Of a DNA stretch of 64,000 bases, positions 44,698-53,828 are shown piece by piece (within the stretch, counting starts at the first letter, position 1; every line of letters starts with the position of its first letter). The position numbers were made by a program, and so were the translations under genes. Origin of the DNA: GCA-003244245 sp050699875 (GTDB lineage Bacteria > Actinomycetota > Actinomycetes > Mycobacteriales > Pseudonocardiaceae); contig JBOHFX010000155.1 in assembly GCA_050699875.1 (NCBI GenBank), positions 7,183 to 71,182 on the forward strand. The letters are read 5' to 3'. The notes under the pieces are model-generated. The model had not been told where the DNA came from. It searched no databases and saw nothing but the letters and a program-made list of their open reading frames with translations.

Positions 44698-46043
44698 TTC
44701 TTTCCTCCCGACGGCACCGTGCTCAAGGTGCGGGCCAAGATCACCATGTCCATCCATGGGGACCAGTGCTCGATGTAGAAGTTGTCGAAACGGATCCGGT
44801 CGGCGATGGACGTGTCTCCGTGCAGGCCGTGCACCTGGGCCCATCCGGTCAGGCCGGTCCGCATCCGGTGCCGGTCGTCATAACGTGGGATCCGGCGCGC
44901 GAAGCGGGCGGCGAAGTAGGGCCGCTCTGGCCGGGGCCCGACCAGGGACATCTCTCCGCGGAGCACGTTGACCAGCTGGGGTAGCTCATCGACGTGGGTG
45001 GTCCGCAGCCATCGACCGAGGCTGGTGGTGTGCTGGGGCAACACGGCCCAGCGGGTGTCCGAATCGGCATGCTCGATCATGGAGCGCAGTTTGAGAACCT
45101 CCACCGGCTTGCCGGACCGGGTCAGCCGGGTCTGGCGAAACAGCGCGGGGCGGCCACTGTCCAGCCAGACCGCGACCGCGAGCACGAGCAGCAGGGGTGC
45201 GACGGCGGCGAGCAACACTGCGGCGCCCACGAGGTCGAAAGCGCCCTTGGCGGCGGCGCCGAGCCGACCCTGTCCCAGGCGGCGCACCGGGACCAGTGGG
45301 ATGTCACACAGCTCGTCGAGATAGCCACGGGGCAGCGCGGCGCCCAGCTCGTACAGCCGCGGCACCACACAGATGTCCACCGGCAGCGACCGGCAGGCTC
45401 GCAGCAGCGGTACCAGGTCCTCATCCCGGGCAGCCGGAAAGCACACGATCACGCGCTGGATGCTGTAGCGCGCGACCACGTCGGCCAGCTCAGTGGGCTC
45501 GCCGAGCAGTGGCAGTGGCAGTGGCCGATCGGGTAGCCGGCTGTCGAGAAACCCGCGGGGTGCCAAGCCGAGTTCTGGGTGGGTGCGCAGCAGTTGGATA
45601 ACCCGGACCGCGGTGGCGCCGGTGCCGACGACCAGTGCCGGTTCGAGCAGCTGCCGGCGCCGGTGCGCGGCCTTCAGCACGGTGCAGGCCCCGGCTCGCG
45701 CGCCGATCAGCGCCGCGGCGGACAGCAACCCCAGGTGAAACCCGTTGGGGCCCAACCATGGCAACATCGGCAGCAGCGGCATCGCCGTCACCGCCACGGT
45801 CCGCGGCAGCTGGTCGGAGACGCGCCGGCAGATCCGGAGCCGGTGCTGCCCGTCGGCAACCAGCAGCACCAGCACTGTGCAGGCATATGCGGCGGCCCAC
45901 CATCCTGAAACCCCGGCCAGCAGGACGGCCGTCGCCAGGCCGGCAACGTCCGACATGGGCAGCACCATTGGCAGGGCTGCCACGGGAGCGTGCCGGCCAC
46001 TTGCCGGGGCACTCAGTCCCGGCGTGATCAGCGACGTGGTCAC
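44694..46043 (-). CDS. polyprenyl-phosphate phosphoglycosyl transferase, WcaJ/WbaP-like
   Basis: 449 residues from GTG 46043, overlapping the upstream stop by 4 bp. The N-terminal half has about four TM helices and a CoA-binding-like Rossmann segment (PALVVGTGATAVRVIQLLR, about 150). The C-terminal half is the catalytic PGT: FRQTRLTRSGKPVEVLKLRSM, THVDELPQLVNVLRGEMSLVGPRPERP, MRTGLTGWAQVHGLHG. The usual FRTM is LRSM here, a common variant. It initiates glycan assembly on undecaprenyl phosphate. A primer-dependent PGT in an operon with a processive GT2 is noteworthy, because synthase systems often need none. Confidence 0.9.
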   Translation of the reverse strand: MTTSLITPGLSAPASGRHAPVAALPMVLPMSDVAGLATAVLLAGVSGWWAAAYACTVLVLLVADGQHRLRICRRVSDQLPRTVAVTAMPLLPMLPWLGPNGFHLGLLSAAALIGARAGACTVLKAAHRRRQLLEPALVVGTGATAVRVIQLLRTHPELGLAPRGFLDSRLPDRPLPLPLLGEPTELADVVARYSIQRVIVCFPAARDEDLVPLLRACRSLPVDICVVPRLYELGAALPRGYLDELCDIPLVPVRRLGQGRLGAAAKGAFDLVGAAVLLAAVAPLLLVLAVAVWLDSGRPALFRQTRLTRSGKPVEVLKLRSMIEHADSDTRWAVLPQHTTSLGRWLRTTHVDELPQLVNVLRGEMSLVGPRPERPYFAARFARRIPRYDDRHRMRTGLTGWAQVHGLHGDTSIADRIRFDNFYIEHWSPWMDMVILARTLSTVPSGGKK

Positions 46044-47299
46044 CGATGAGCTCCGACCGCAGCTCGCGGCGCGGGGATGGCGGCCAGGGCGCGGGTCGCG
46101 GTACGCGCTGCGTAGGCAGCGCCGTAGACGAACCGCATGACAGGTCCAAAGGTCGGCGCCACAGCGGGGCCGATGAAGTACAGACCCGGCACCGAAGACT
46201 GGCAGTCTGGGCCGACGTCGGGACTGCTGGCCAGGGTCTGCACCGCTGACCGCAGCTGTTCGTCCAGGAAGGACAGCCGGTCGAGATCGGCGCGGTAGCC
46301 GGTGGCAGCGAGCACGTGGTCGACCCTGAGCTCCGTGGTGCCCCGACCATGAACGCTGCCGGCGGCTCCGTTGGTGGTCAGACCGAGCTGCACGCCTCCC
46401 GAGTCGGATTCGGCCCACCGCACCGAGTGCCCGAGTAGCATGCGGATCTTGCCTTCTACCCGTTCACGCAGCCAGAAGGCACCGGCCGGTCCCAACGCGG
46501 TCCGCGCGGTCCGGACCCGCCGGTCGGCCGGCAGCCGTCGGAAAAGGCTGGGTTGGTTGGAGTAGAACCAGGTAGACCAGCCCGAGCCCAGCGGTGCCTC
46601 GGGTTCCCGCAGGCGCCGCCGCAACGATCGCGCCTCGGGCAGCGGGTTGCCGTTCCAGACCAGTCCCGGGGCACGGGCCAGTACGGTGACCCGTGCCCCG
46701 GACTCGTGCAGCAGAGCCGCCGATTCCAGCGCAGACTGCCCGGCGCCGATGACCGCGACCTCCCGGTCGGTGAACACCCTGAGGTCGTCGTGCGCGCTGG
46801 TGTGCGTGCATACCTGGGCCGGCAGCGCGGCCAGGGTGCCGGGCACATGAGAGAAGTGCTGCACTCCAGTGGCCACGACGACCGTGCGGGTCAGCACGGT
46901 CGTCGCGTCGGACAGGGTGAGTTCGAAGTGCTCGCCGGCCCTGGTGACGTTGCCGACCATCCGTTCTTCAAGGTGGGGAACCTCGGCGCGCTGGAACCAG
47001 TCGCCGTAGGCCACGAACGTCTCCAGTGGTACCGGGAGTCCGTGGTCGGCGTAGCCCCGGCCGGTGGATTCGCAGAATGCGCGCAGGGTGTGCCTGCCTG
47101 CCGGGTCGGACAGGTTGGAGGCGAATCCTTGCGACTTGAGGAACATTCCGGCCGGCATCGCGTCACGCCACAACTGCATCGGCAGTCCGAACTGGCGAAA
47201 GGGCACGCCGGCAGCGCGCAGGTGGGCACCGAGCGAAAGGCCGTATGGGCCAGCCCCCACAATGGCAACGTCGATCGGATTTTCCGTGTCGGTGTTCAT
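46040..47299 (-). CDS. FAD/NAD(P)-binding oxidoreductase (flavin monooxygenase-like)
   Basis: 419 residues. The FAD-binding dinucleotide fold is DVAIVGAGPYGLSLGAHLR near residue 10. VVVATGVQHFSHVPG near 145 and the NADPH fold AVIGAGQSALESAALLHE near 178 give the two-nucleotide arrangement of FMO/N-hydroxylase-like enzymes, and LAATGYRADLDRL near 320 closes it. It would hydroxylate or oxidise a precursor. ATG 47299 overlaps the ATP-grasp stop. Coupling with an ATP-grasp ligase and polysaccharide enzymes suggests tailoring of an amino-acid or amine substituent, which I can only infer. Confidence 0.85.
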   Translation of the reverse strand: MNTDTENPIDVAIVGAGPYGLSLGAHLRAAGVPFRQFGLPMQLWRDAMPAGMFLKSQGFASNLSDPAGRHTLRAFCESTGRGYADHGLPVPLETFVAYGDWFQRAEVPHLEERMVGNVTRAGEHFELTLSDATTVLTRTVVVATGVQHFSHVPGTLAALPAQVCTHTSAHDDLRVFTDREVAVIGAGQSALESAALLHESGARVTVLARAPGLVWNGNPLPEARSLRRRLREPEAPLGSGWSTWFYSNQPSLFRRLPADRRVRTARTALGPAGAFWLRERVEGKIRMLLGHSVRWAESDSGGVQLGLTTNGAAGSVHGRGTTELRVDHVLAATGYRADLDRLSFLDEQLRSAVQTLASSPDVGPDCQSSVPGLYFIGPAVAPTFGPVMRFVYGAAYAARTATRALAAIPAPRAAVGAHR

Positions 47300-48573
47300 G
47301 CGGGGGCCTTCCGTGCGGTTGGGGGCGTGGTGACGGGTCGAGCGGCCCGGCGGGGGACCGGGCGGGTCATCGCCCGCCACCCCATGCGCAGGCACATCAG
47401 CCCGAACGGTGCAAGGTCATCCCGGGCGAACCACGCCAGTTCGTCGGCTCGCCGCAGCGACGTCACCCAAGATCGAAAACTGAGGCCGCTGCGCCGGTAG
47501 GTCAGCGCCGCGATCGGGTCGTAGTTCTCCACCAGGAAACTGCGTCCCAGCTGCGGTGCACCCGGCGGGATTGCCCGGCCGGTCAGGTCCAGATGCGCGG
47601 CCACCACCACGTCGACGCCCGCGGTGTCCCGAAACAATCTGAACTGCGCACCCAGGCGGGGGTTGAAGTCCAGCAGCTTGTACTGGCCGTCCCGGGGGTC
47701 GAAGCGGTAGTCGAGGTCGACGATGCCCCGAAATCCCAGCCGGGTCATCAACTCGGTGGCCTGGCCGCGTAGCTGCGGGTTGTCCACCCAGCGTCCGAGA
47801 CTGGTCAACCCGGCATGGGCCGGGTAGGACCGTTCCTTGCTCCCCACGAAACCGGGCCGGCAGCGCGACTGGGCGTCGCAGTAGCCGTGAAAGTAAAAAT
47901 CCCATCCCCGGACGTACTCCTGCAGCATCAAAGCGCCACCGTCCTGGCCTGCTGATGCTTGCCAGATGCGAGTGAGCTCATGCTGGTTGTGGACGACCGA
48001 GGTACTGCGGAGCTTTTTTGCGTTGCCGGATCGCCAGGGGGTGGCCAGCTTGGCCACCAGCGGGAAACCCACCCGATCGGCGAAGTCCTCGGCGCCGGCC
48101 AGCGAGTCTGGCAACGCGGCGGCTGCACACGGTACATCCAGCTTCCGGCACAGCTGGTACATGGTGTACTTGCCCGCTAGCTGGCGTGGCAGGTGACTTG
48201 GCGGACTGGGGAACAGGAAATGACGTCGCAGGTCGGCGCCATGCTCGGCGAGGAAGATCGCGCCGGCGTCGTCGGTCGGGATGAGCACGGCCGGACGGCC
48301 GATCCGGTCGGCGAGCGCCATCAGCCCGGCATGCACCCGGTCCACGTCGTCGGCCGACAGTCGCCAGATCCACCGGCCGTGCAGGTAGCGGGAGCCAGCC
48401 GCGGGCGCCAATGGATCCTCGTGCACGCCGTACACCGGCACGCCCAGGCGCCCGAGACTGCGGATGGCACCCAGCCCGCCGTGGTGCATGGGGTTACGGT
48501 CCAGTTTGAGGATGACAGCCGGTGTCTTGGTGTCTATCGCTGTGTCCAGCTCGAGGGGTAGGCGGCGGGTCAT
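47296..48573 (-). CDS. ATP-grasp family ligase
   Basis: 425 residues. An N-terminal Rossmann-like part (ILKLDRNPMHHGGLGAIRSLGRLGVPVYGVHED) is followed by AGKYTMYQLCRKLDVPCAA (ATP-grasp lid start), VGFPLVAKLATPW (ATP Lys), MLQEYVRGWDFYFHGY and DLDYRFDPRDGQYKLLDFNPRLGAQF (metal-binding Glu/Asp/Asn region). The fold makes acyl-phosphate intermediates and joins a carboxylate to an amine. The family resembles carbamoyl-phosphate-synthase-like and D-aspartate-ligase-like proteins in polysaccharide loci, which could attach an amino acid to a uronic acid. ATG 48573 is chosen over the longer frame (48708), which lies within the previous gene. Confidence 0.84.
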   Translation of the reverse strand: MTRRLPLELDTAIDTKTPAVILKLDRNPMHHGGLGAIRSLGRLGVPVYGVHEDPLAPAAGSRYLHGRWIWRLSADDVDRVHAGLMALADRIGRPAVLIPTDDAGAIFLAEHGADLRRHFLFPSPPSHLPRQLAGKYTMYQLCRKLDVPCAAAALPDSLAGAEDFADRVGFPLVAKLATPWRSGNAKKLRSTSVVHNQHELTRIWQASAGQDGGALMLQEYVRGWDFYFHGYCDAQSRCRPGFVGSKERSYPAHAGLTSLGRWVDNPQLRGQATELMTRLGFRGIVDLDYRFDPRDGQYKLLDFNPRLGAQFRLFRDTAGVDVVVAAHLDLTGRAIPPGAPQLGRSFLVENYDPIAALTYRRSGLSFRSWVTSLRRADELAWFARDDLAPFGLMCLRMGWRAMTRPVPRRAARPVTTPPTARKAPA

Positions 48574-48586
48574 CGACGGTCGGCCC

Positions 48587-50026
48587 TCACACCACGCTGC
48601 GCTGCGCTGCGTCATCGAACAGGCCAGGGCCGTCGAACAAGTAGGTTGCGTCGAGCACCCGCGGGCAGCCCCGGACCCAGGTGTAGTCGGTGTCCGGGTG
48701 CGCCACATGGATGATCGCCAGCTCCCAGTCCGAGCCGTTGGGCGCTGCGACGTTGTGCAGTGCCCGGCCTTGGGGGGTCTGCACGGCCGGCACCAGCGGG
48801 TCGTGGTAACCGACGGCGGCGCCGCGCTCGGCGAGGCCGTCGATGATCAGCAGGGCCGGAGATTCCCGGACGTCGCTGACCCCGGCCTTATAACTGGCGC
48901 CGACCACGATCACCTTGGCGCCGGCCAGGGATCGACCCTCGCCGAGGACTTCGGCTGCTCGCTCGACGACGCGAGCTGGGCGGGCGTGGATGGACTGCAT
49001 GGCCCGCTCGATCAGCGGCGTGGGCAGGTTACGTTCCCGCAGCTGCCACAGCAGGTAGTGCGGATCGCACGGGATGCAGTGCCCGCCAACGCCTGGTCCG
49101 GGGAAGGCAGCGAGGAAGCCGTAGGGCTTGGTCGCCGCCGCCAGGGTTACCTCGATCGGGTCCAGCCCTAGCGTGCCGCACACGTCGCTGAACTCGTTGG
49201 CCAGCGCCAGGGTGACTGCGCGGAAGATGTTCTCGTACAGCTTGGTCAGCTCGGCGGCCTCCGGGGAGCTCACCAGGTACACCGAGTCGGTCAACTGCCT
49301 GATGACTCGGGCCGCCTGCTGACTGCACTCGGCGGTGACTCCGCCCACCACTCGTGGAGTTTCGCGTTGCAGATGGTCAGGATTGCCAGGGTCGATGCGC
49401 TCGGGGCTGAAGGCGACGTAGACGTCGGTGCCGACGGTCAGGCCGTGCTGGTGCAGGGGGTCGACGAGCAGTTGCCGCGTGGCGCCGACGAAGCTGGTGG
49501 AGGTGAGGATGATCGTCTGTCCCTGATGGGCGTGCTCGACGACGGTCTGGCAGGCACTGCGCAATGCGCGTAGGTCCGGGGTATGGCGCTCGTCCACGGG
49601 GGTGGGGACGCACAGGATCACGGCGTCGGCCTTGCCCAGTGCGGCGCTGTCGCTGGTGAGGTGGAAGCTCTCATCGCTGCTGGCCACTGCCAGCCGCGCC
49701 CGATCGAGGTCACTGAGGTCGACGTCGCCCGATTCAATGGCTCGCAACCGGTCGTCGCTGATGTCGTAGCCGGTGATCTGCGATGAGCCGCCGATCAAGG
49801 CCAATGCCGTCGGCAGCCCGACGTACCCGAGCCCCACGATCGCCACCGGCCCCAACCGGGCGCGCCCGTTCCTAGCTGCCTGCACCTGCGCTTGTCCGTC
49901 CGGCGACTGCCCGTCCGGTGACTGGGCGTCCGGTGACTGGGCGTCCGGCATGGAGAACGGCACCAACCGTCTCTCCAGGAGTCGCTCGCGCCCGTTGATC
50001 GCGAGCGAAAGCCGGTGTTCGGCCAC
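48587..50026 (-). CDS. nucleotide-sugar dehydrogenase (UDP-Glc/UDP-GlcNAc 6-dehydrogenase family)
   Basis: 479 residues. An unusual N-terminal extension of about 57 residues carries four repeats of (S)PD(A/G)Q and precedes VAIVGLGYVGLPTALALIG. CVPTPVDE, TSTSFVGATR, AFSPERIDPGN and GPGVGGHCIPCDPHYL (catalytic Cys) follow. The last motif is of the WbpA/TviB-like branch, so UDP-GlcNAc is possible as well as UDP-Glc. It yields a uronic acid nucleotide, probably feeding the SDR and the GT2 of this operon. GTG 50026 is the likely start. It is the first gene of the eight-gene operon. Confidence 0.88.
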   Translation of the reverse strand: MAEHRLSLAINGRERLLERRLVPFSMPDAQSPDAQSPDGQSPDGQAQVQAARNGRARLGPVAIVGLGYVGLPTALALIGGSSQITGYDISDDRLRAIESGDVDLSDLDRARLAVASSDESFHLTSDSAALGKADAVILCVPTPVDERHTPDLRALRSACQTVVEHAHQGQTIILTSTSFVGATRQLLVDPLHQHGLTVGTDVYVAFSPERIDPGNPDHLQRETPRVVGGVTAECSQQAARVIRQLTDSVYLVSSPEAAELTKLYENIFRAVTLALANEFSDVCGTLGLDPIEVTLAAATKPYGFLAAFPGPGVGGHCIPCDPHYLLWQLRERNLPTPLIERAMQSIHARPARVVERAAEVLGEGRSLAGAKVIVVGASYKAGVSDVRESPALLIIDGLAERGAAVGYHDPLVPAVQTPQGRALHNVAAPNGSDWELAIIHVAHPDTDYTWVRGCPRVLDATYLFDGPGLFDDAAQRSVV

Positions 50027-50695
50027 AATGTCCCCCGACTGTGGATCTGCGGTGCGACGGTCGCTCAGGACAGTCGCATCAGCCGGGCCCCGGGGCCTCC
50101 GCCATCGGCAGTAGCTCGCCTACGCCTCGCGGTGGACTGCTGACGGGTAGTGATTTTTGGATCTCACGCAGGGTGATCAGTCGACAACTCTCGCTGTGGC
50201 CCCCGAGCCTGCAGCCAGGGGTCGGACCCACTGGCGATTCCACTCGCGGCACGCACTCTTAACATTCCCGTTCAATGCCGTGGAAGCGTCGATAGTAGAT
50301 GAACGTGGATCGCTGAGGCCAGTGGCTGGTCCGGTTGCGCGCCGAGGAAAGGGAATTACAGATTTCGCGGCCCCGCTACTGCAGTTTACCGCGGCCACCT
50401 TCGCCGCCCGTGAATAAGCGCCAGCGGCGCGGATTGACTCCTTTGCAGGGTTGCCGAGACCGACGACCTGATTTACGAACGACGCCCACGATCTGCTCGA
50501 CTTCCATACTGGAACTCGCCACCGGCCAGTCTGTTCCCCTTGTGGATAGTACGCATACACGTCATTCTCCTGGTCAATGGCGTCGGTGAGCCCCACCGAC
50601 CCGTGCCTCAGCTGTCCGGAGATCGACAACTTCGTGATCGACACGGTCGGGCTAGCCACCCTAAGCGGCTGACAGACATCCCAGGAGCTTGAATG
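50027..50695. promoter_or_regulatory. upstream region of locus C, no secure gene
   Basis: About 670 bp between the start of locus C and the IS110 remnant. It must include the locus C promoter. A - strand frame at 50177-50659 (160 codons) has no domain or ribosome site and is not called. No clear -35/-10 pair is assigned. Confidence 0.4.
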
Positions 50696-51919
50696 TCAAG
50701 CGGCAGCCTGCGCGACATGATGCGACCATGCGGTTGCTTCGTCGTAGCAGGTGCGGGTTTGAGGCAGCCGTGCAGGGTGCCGACGAGTTTGTTTGCGAGT
50801 TGGCGCAGCGCGGCGTTGTGTTCGGTGCCGCGGGCTTTGAGCTGGTCGTGTCGTAATGGGCGCGGGCGCCGGCGAGGCGTTGAGCGCGCTGAAGGCCTGG
50901 GTCATGAGTGCGTCGATGAGCCGGTCGTTGTGCACAAACCTGGCGACCACCACCTTCTTCTTGCCCGAGGCGCGGGTGATCGGGCTGGTGCCGGCGTAGT
51001 TCTTGCGGGATTTCGCGTCGGTGTAGCGGTCGGGGTCGTCCCCGAACTCGGCGAGCACCCGGGCACCCAGGATCGGTCCCAGGCCGGGCTGGGACAAGAT
51101 GATCTCAGCGTCCGGATGCTGACCAAATGCGCATCGACCTGCCCTTGCAGGGCCTTGACCTGCTCGTTGAGGGTGGTCAACACCGCGACGGCGGCGCGGG
51201 TGGTGGCCGCGTACGCGGCGGTCACCACCTCGGGCTGGCCCAGATGCTGCCCGCGCAGCACGGCCTGGATCCCAGCGGCCTTCTCACTGATGTTGCGGCG
51301 CCGGGCAACCGTGAGCGCGGCGCTGATCTGGGCGATCGTCAGCCTCGCCGCCGAGGCTGGGTCCGGTGCCCGGGCCAGCAACTCCAGAGCATCGGCGGCA
51401 TCGAGATCCTCGAAAGCCTGAAGCGCGGCCGGGAAGTAGTCCCGCAGCGCGTGGCGCAGTCGCTGGGTGTGGCGGGTGCGTTCCCAGATCAACGTCTTGT
51501 GCGCCCGCGTCACCACCTTGACCGCCTCGGCCTCGGCGCTGTCGGCGGCCACCGGGCGCAGCTGGTGAGAGTCGGTGCGCACCATGTCCGCCAGGGTGTG
51601 CGCGTCGGCGGCGTCGCTTTTGGCCCCGGACACGCTGTGCCGTTCCCGGTAGCGGGCCACCTGCAACGGGTTGATCCCATACACTGTGTACCCGGCCGCG
51701 ATCAACGCCGCCACCCACGGGCCCCGGTCGGTCTCAATGCCCACCGCCACCTCGGCCAAGTTGGCGTCCTCACCGAGCGCCTCACCGATCATCGCGTGCA
51801 GCCGGGCCATTCCCGCCACGCCCTCGGGCAGCCGGGCCTTGGCCAGCCGCCGCCCCGTGTCGTCCATCAACTCCACATCGTGGTGCGCCTCGGCCCAGTC
51901 ATTCCCCCACGAACAGCAA
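50696..51919 (-). pseudogene. IS110-family transposase, frameshifted
   Basis: Pieces of one IS110 transposase lie in successive frames. DWAEAHHDVELMDDTGRRLAKARLPEG and the DEDD/RuvC-like core follow a TTG near 51919 with a GGAAGGGAG ribosome site. AVGIETDRGPW, SDAADAHTLADMVR and the C-terminal QHPDAEIILSQPGLGPILGARVL (with the catalytic Ser region) complete it. Frameshifts fall at G5 (51904-51908), a T-run near 51124 (one base short), an extra 5 bp near 50845, and a short A-run near 50758. The product cannot be made, unless these are assembly errors in homopolymers. GACATCCCA at 50675 and again at 52017 may mark the element ends. This is unproven. Confidence 0.85.
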
Positions 51920-52061
51920 CCTGTCTCCCTTCCTCGTCACCGATCATCCTGCGCAGCCAGCGGAAGAACCATCAGCGACCTAATGAATCAGTGCTCACGC
52001 CACACACAGCGGGCACGACATCCCATCAGCGATCAACTCTCCCGACCACCAGCAGGGGCAC

Positions 52062-52069
52062 GATCTGTC
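52062..52069. repeat. left copy of IS66 target-site duplication
   Basis: GATCTGTC directly precedes the left terminal inverted repeat and is repeated exactly at 57225-57232 after the right one. Eight bp is the duplication length known for IS66-family elements. Confidence 0.9.
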
Positions 52070-52710
52070 GTAAGCATTCAGCCCCCGCTGTGACGTGCGG
52101 GTTTGTGGTTGACGTTGTGATGCTCGGTGGTGTGGGCGTGTCGGTCGCGGTGTGATCGCCGGGTGTGCGGTTTGATCTTCGGGTGCCTGCGCTGGAAGAG
52201 ATGTCACGTGATGAGCTGATCGTCGTCGTGCACCGTCAGGCCGCGCAGATCACCGCGCAGGCTGGGCAGCTCGCGGAGTTGATGGAGGCCAACGAGGCGC
52301 TGGCCGGCAAGCTGGCGCGGGTGGAGCATCTGCTCTCGCGCAACTCGGGCAACTCCTCGAGCCCACCGTCGAAAGACGACGATCCGGGCCGGACTCCGCC
52401 GCCGCCCAAGCACCGTGGTGGCGGCGCGACGCGGTCCAAGGGCAAGCAGCCCGGGGCGCCGGGATCGCATCTGGCCTGGACCAACACCCCTGATGATCGT
52501 CAGGATCGGTTCCCGCAGGGCAGGTGCGGATGCGGCGAGGACCTGAGTGGCGCGCGGGATCTGGGAGTGGTCGACCGCTACCAACAACATGAGATCCCGC
52601 AGGTGTCGGTGCAGGTCATCCAGTACGACGCGCACCAGGTGCAGTGCGGCTGCGGAGCGGTGCACACCGCGGCCCGGCCCCAGGGGGCCAGGGCCGGACA
52701 GCTGGGGTAC

Positions 52711-52742
52711 GGCCCGTTATGCCGAATTCGGCATAACGGGCC
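52711..52742. repeat. 32-bp perfect palindrome at the left RIT junction
   Basis: GGCCC (52711-52715) is followed by the self-complementary 22-mer at 52716-52737 (GTTATGCCGAA and its reverse complement) and GGGCC (52738-52742), making one uninterrupted 32-bp palindrome. The right end of the insertion lacks this structure. It contains the same TTATGCC core as the terminal repeats. Confidence 0.95.
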
Positions 52743-52769
52743 TTATGCCGAGCGGCCGGTTATGCCGCG
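52738..52769. repeat. left terminal inverted repeat of RIT element
   Basis: 32 bp from GGGCCTTATGCC to GGTTATGCCGCG, the exact reverse complement of 56117-56148. Its outer GGGCC is shared with the 32-bp palindrome. It contains two TTATGCC half-sites, plausible recombinase-binding units. Confidence 0.95.
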
Positions 52770-52838
52770 CTGGGAGCAGCGTGCGGGACGGGACGGTGCT
52801 GCTCGCCGAGGGGCGCGGCATAACGCGGCTGGCCGGGG

Positions 52839-53828
52839 TCAGAGATCGTTGAGGAAGGTGATCAGGGCGTCGGGGGCGTGGTAGCGCTCCGCAGAGGTGC
52901 CCGGTGGTGTGGTTCGGGCGAGGGCTTGCTCTTTCATGGCCAGGTCGGCGTGCAGGTAGACACGGGTCGTTGTGGGTGATTCGTGTCCGAGCCAGAGCGC
53001 GATGACGGTGATATCGACGCCTGCGCGCAGCAGGGCCATCGCCGCGGAGTGCCGCAGGACGTGCGGTGTGATCGTTTTGGCCTGCAGCGAGGGGCGGTGG
53101 CTCGCGCCGGTGGTGGCGTGCTTGGCCACCAGGCGCTCGACCGCGTCGCGGCTGAGCGGGCCACCGCGGCGGGTGGGGAACAGTGGGTCGTGGCCGTGGC
53201 CGTGGCGTTCGGCCAGCCAGGACCGCAGGACCGCCGCCGTCTGCGATGTCAGGGGTGTGCAGCGGTCCTTGCGCCCTTTGCCGTGGCAGAACACATGGGC
53301 ACCGGTGCCGAGGTGCACGTCCTGGACGGCCAGTCCGGTCAGCTCGGATACCCGCAGCCCGGTCTGGGTCAAGACCAGCAGGATCGCGTGGTCGCGTCGG
53401 CCCACCCAGCTGGTTTGGTCGGGTGCGGCAAGCAGCGCCTCGATCTCCTCGTGGTTCAGGAAACACACGAGGGGGCGGTGTTGGCGCTTGCTGGGCACCG
53501 CTAGCACCCGGGCGATGAGCGCGGCGTGCTCGGGCGCCCGCAGGGCCGCGTAGCGGAACAGCGAGCGGATCGCCGCCAGCCGGGCGTTGCGGGTGGTCAC
53601 GCTGTTGCCGCGGTCGATCTCCAGGTGCTGGAGGAAGGCGGCGATCAGGGGCGCGTCCAGGTCGGCGACGTCGAGCTGCGTGGGCTGCTTCCCGACGTGC
53701 CGCACGGCGTAGCCCAGCAAGAGGGTGAAGGTGTCCCGGTAGGCGGCCACGGTGTGTGCGCTGGCCTGGCGCTGGGTCAGCAGCCGGTCAGTGAAGAACG
53801 CCTCGAGGATCGGGGCCAGCTTGGTCAT
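52839..53828 (-). CDS. ritC: tyrosine recombinase, third gene of RIT trio
   Basis: 329 residues. An N-terminal SAM-like core-binding domain (FTDRLLTQRQASAHTVAAYRDTF) precedes a catalytic domain with Arg in QTGLRVSELTGL near 177, Lys in CHGKGRKDRC, HVLRHSAAM (His-x2-Arg) near 262, and LGHESPTTTRVYLH with the nucleophilic Tyr near 295. All active-site residues are intact. ATG 53828 overlaps the ritB stop as ATGA. The longer frame is a shadow. It acts with RitA and RitB at the element ends. The division of labour among the three is not known from sequence. Confidence 0.93.
   Translation of the reverse strand: MTKLAPILEAFFTDRLLTQRQASAHTVAAYRDTFTLLLGYAVRHVGKQPTQLDVADLDAPLIAAFLQHLEIDRGNSVTTRNARLAAIRSLFRYAALRAPEHAALIARVLAVPSKRQHRPLVCFLNHEEIEALLAAPDQTSWVGRRDHAILLVLTQTGLRVSELTGLAVQDVHLGTGAHVFCHGKGRKDRCTPLTSQTAAVLRSWLAERHGHGHDPLFPTRRGGPLSRDAVERLVAKHATTGASHRPSLQAKTITPHVLRHSAAMALLRAGVDITVIALWLGHESPTTTRVYLHADLAMKEQALARTTPPGTSAERYHAPDALITFLNDL

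Noticed and set aside
50177..50659. 160-codon - strand frame upstream of locus C
   Set aside because: No domain and poor start context; kept as non-coding upstream region.
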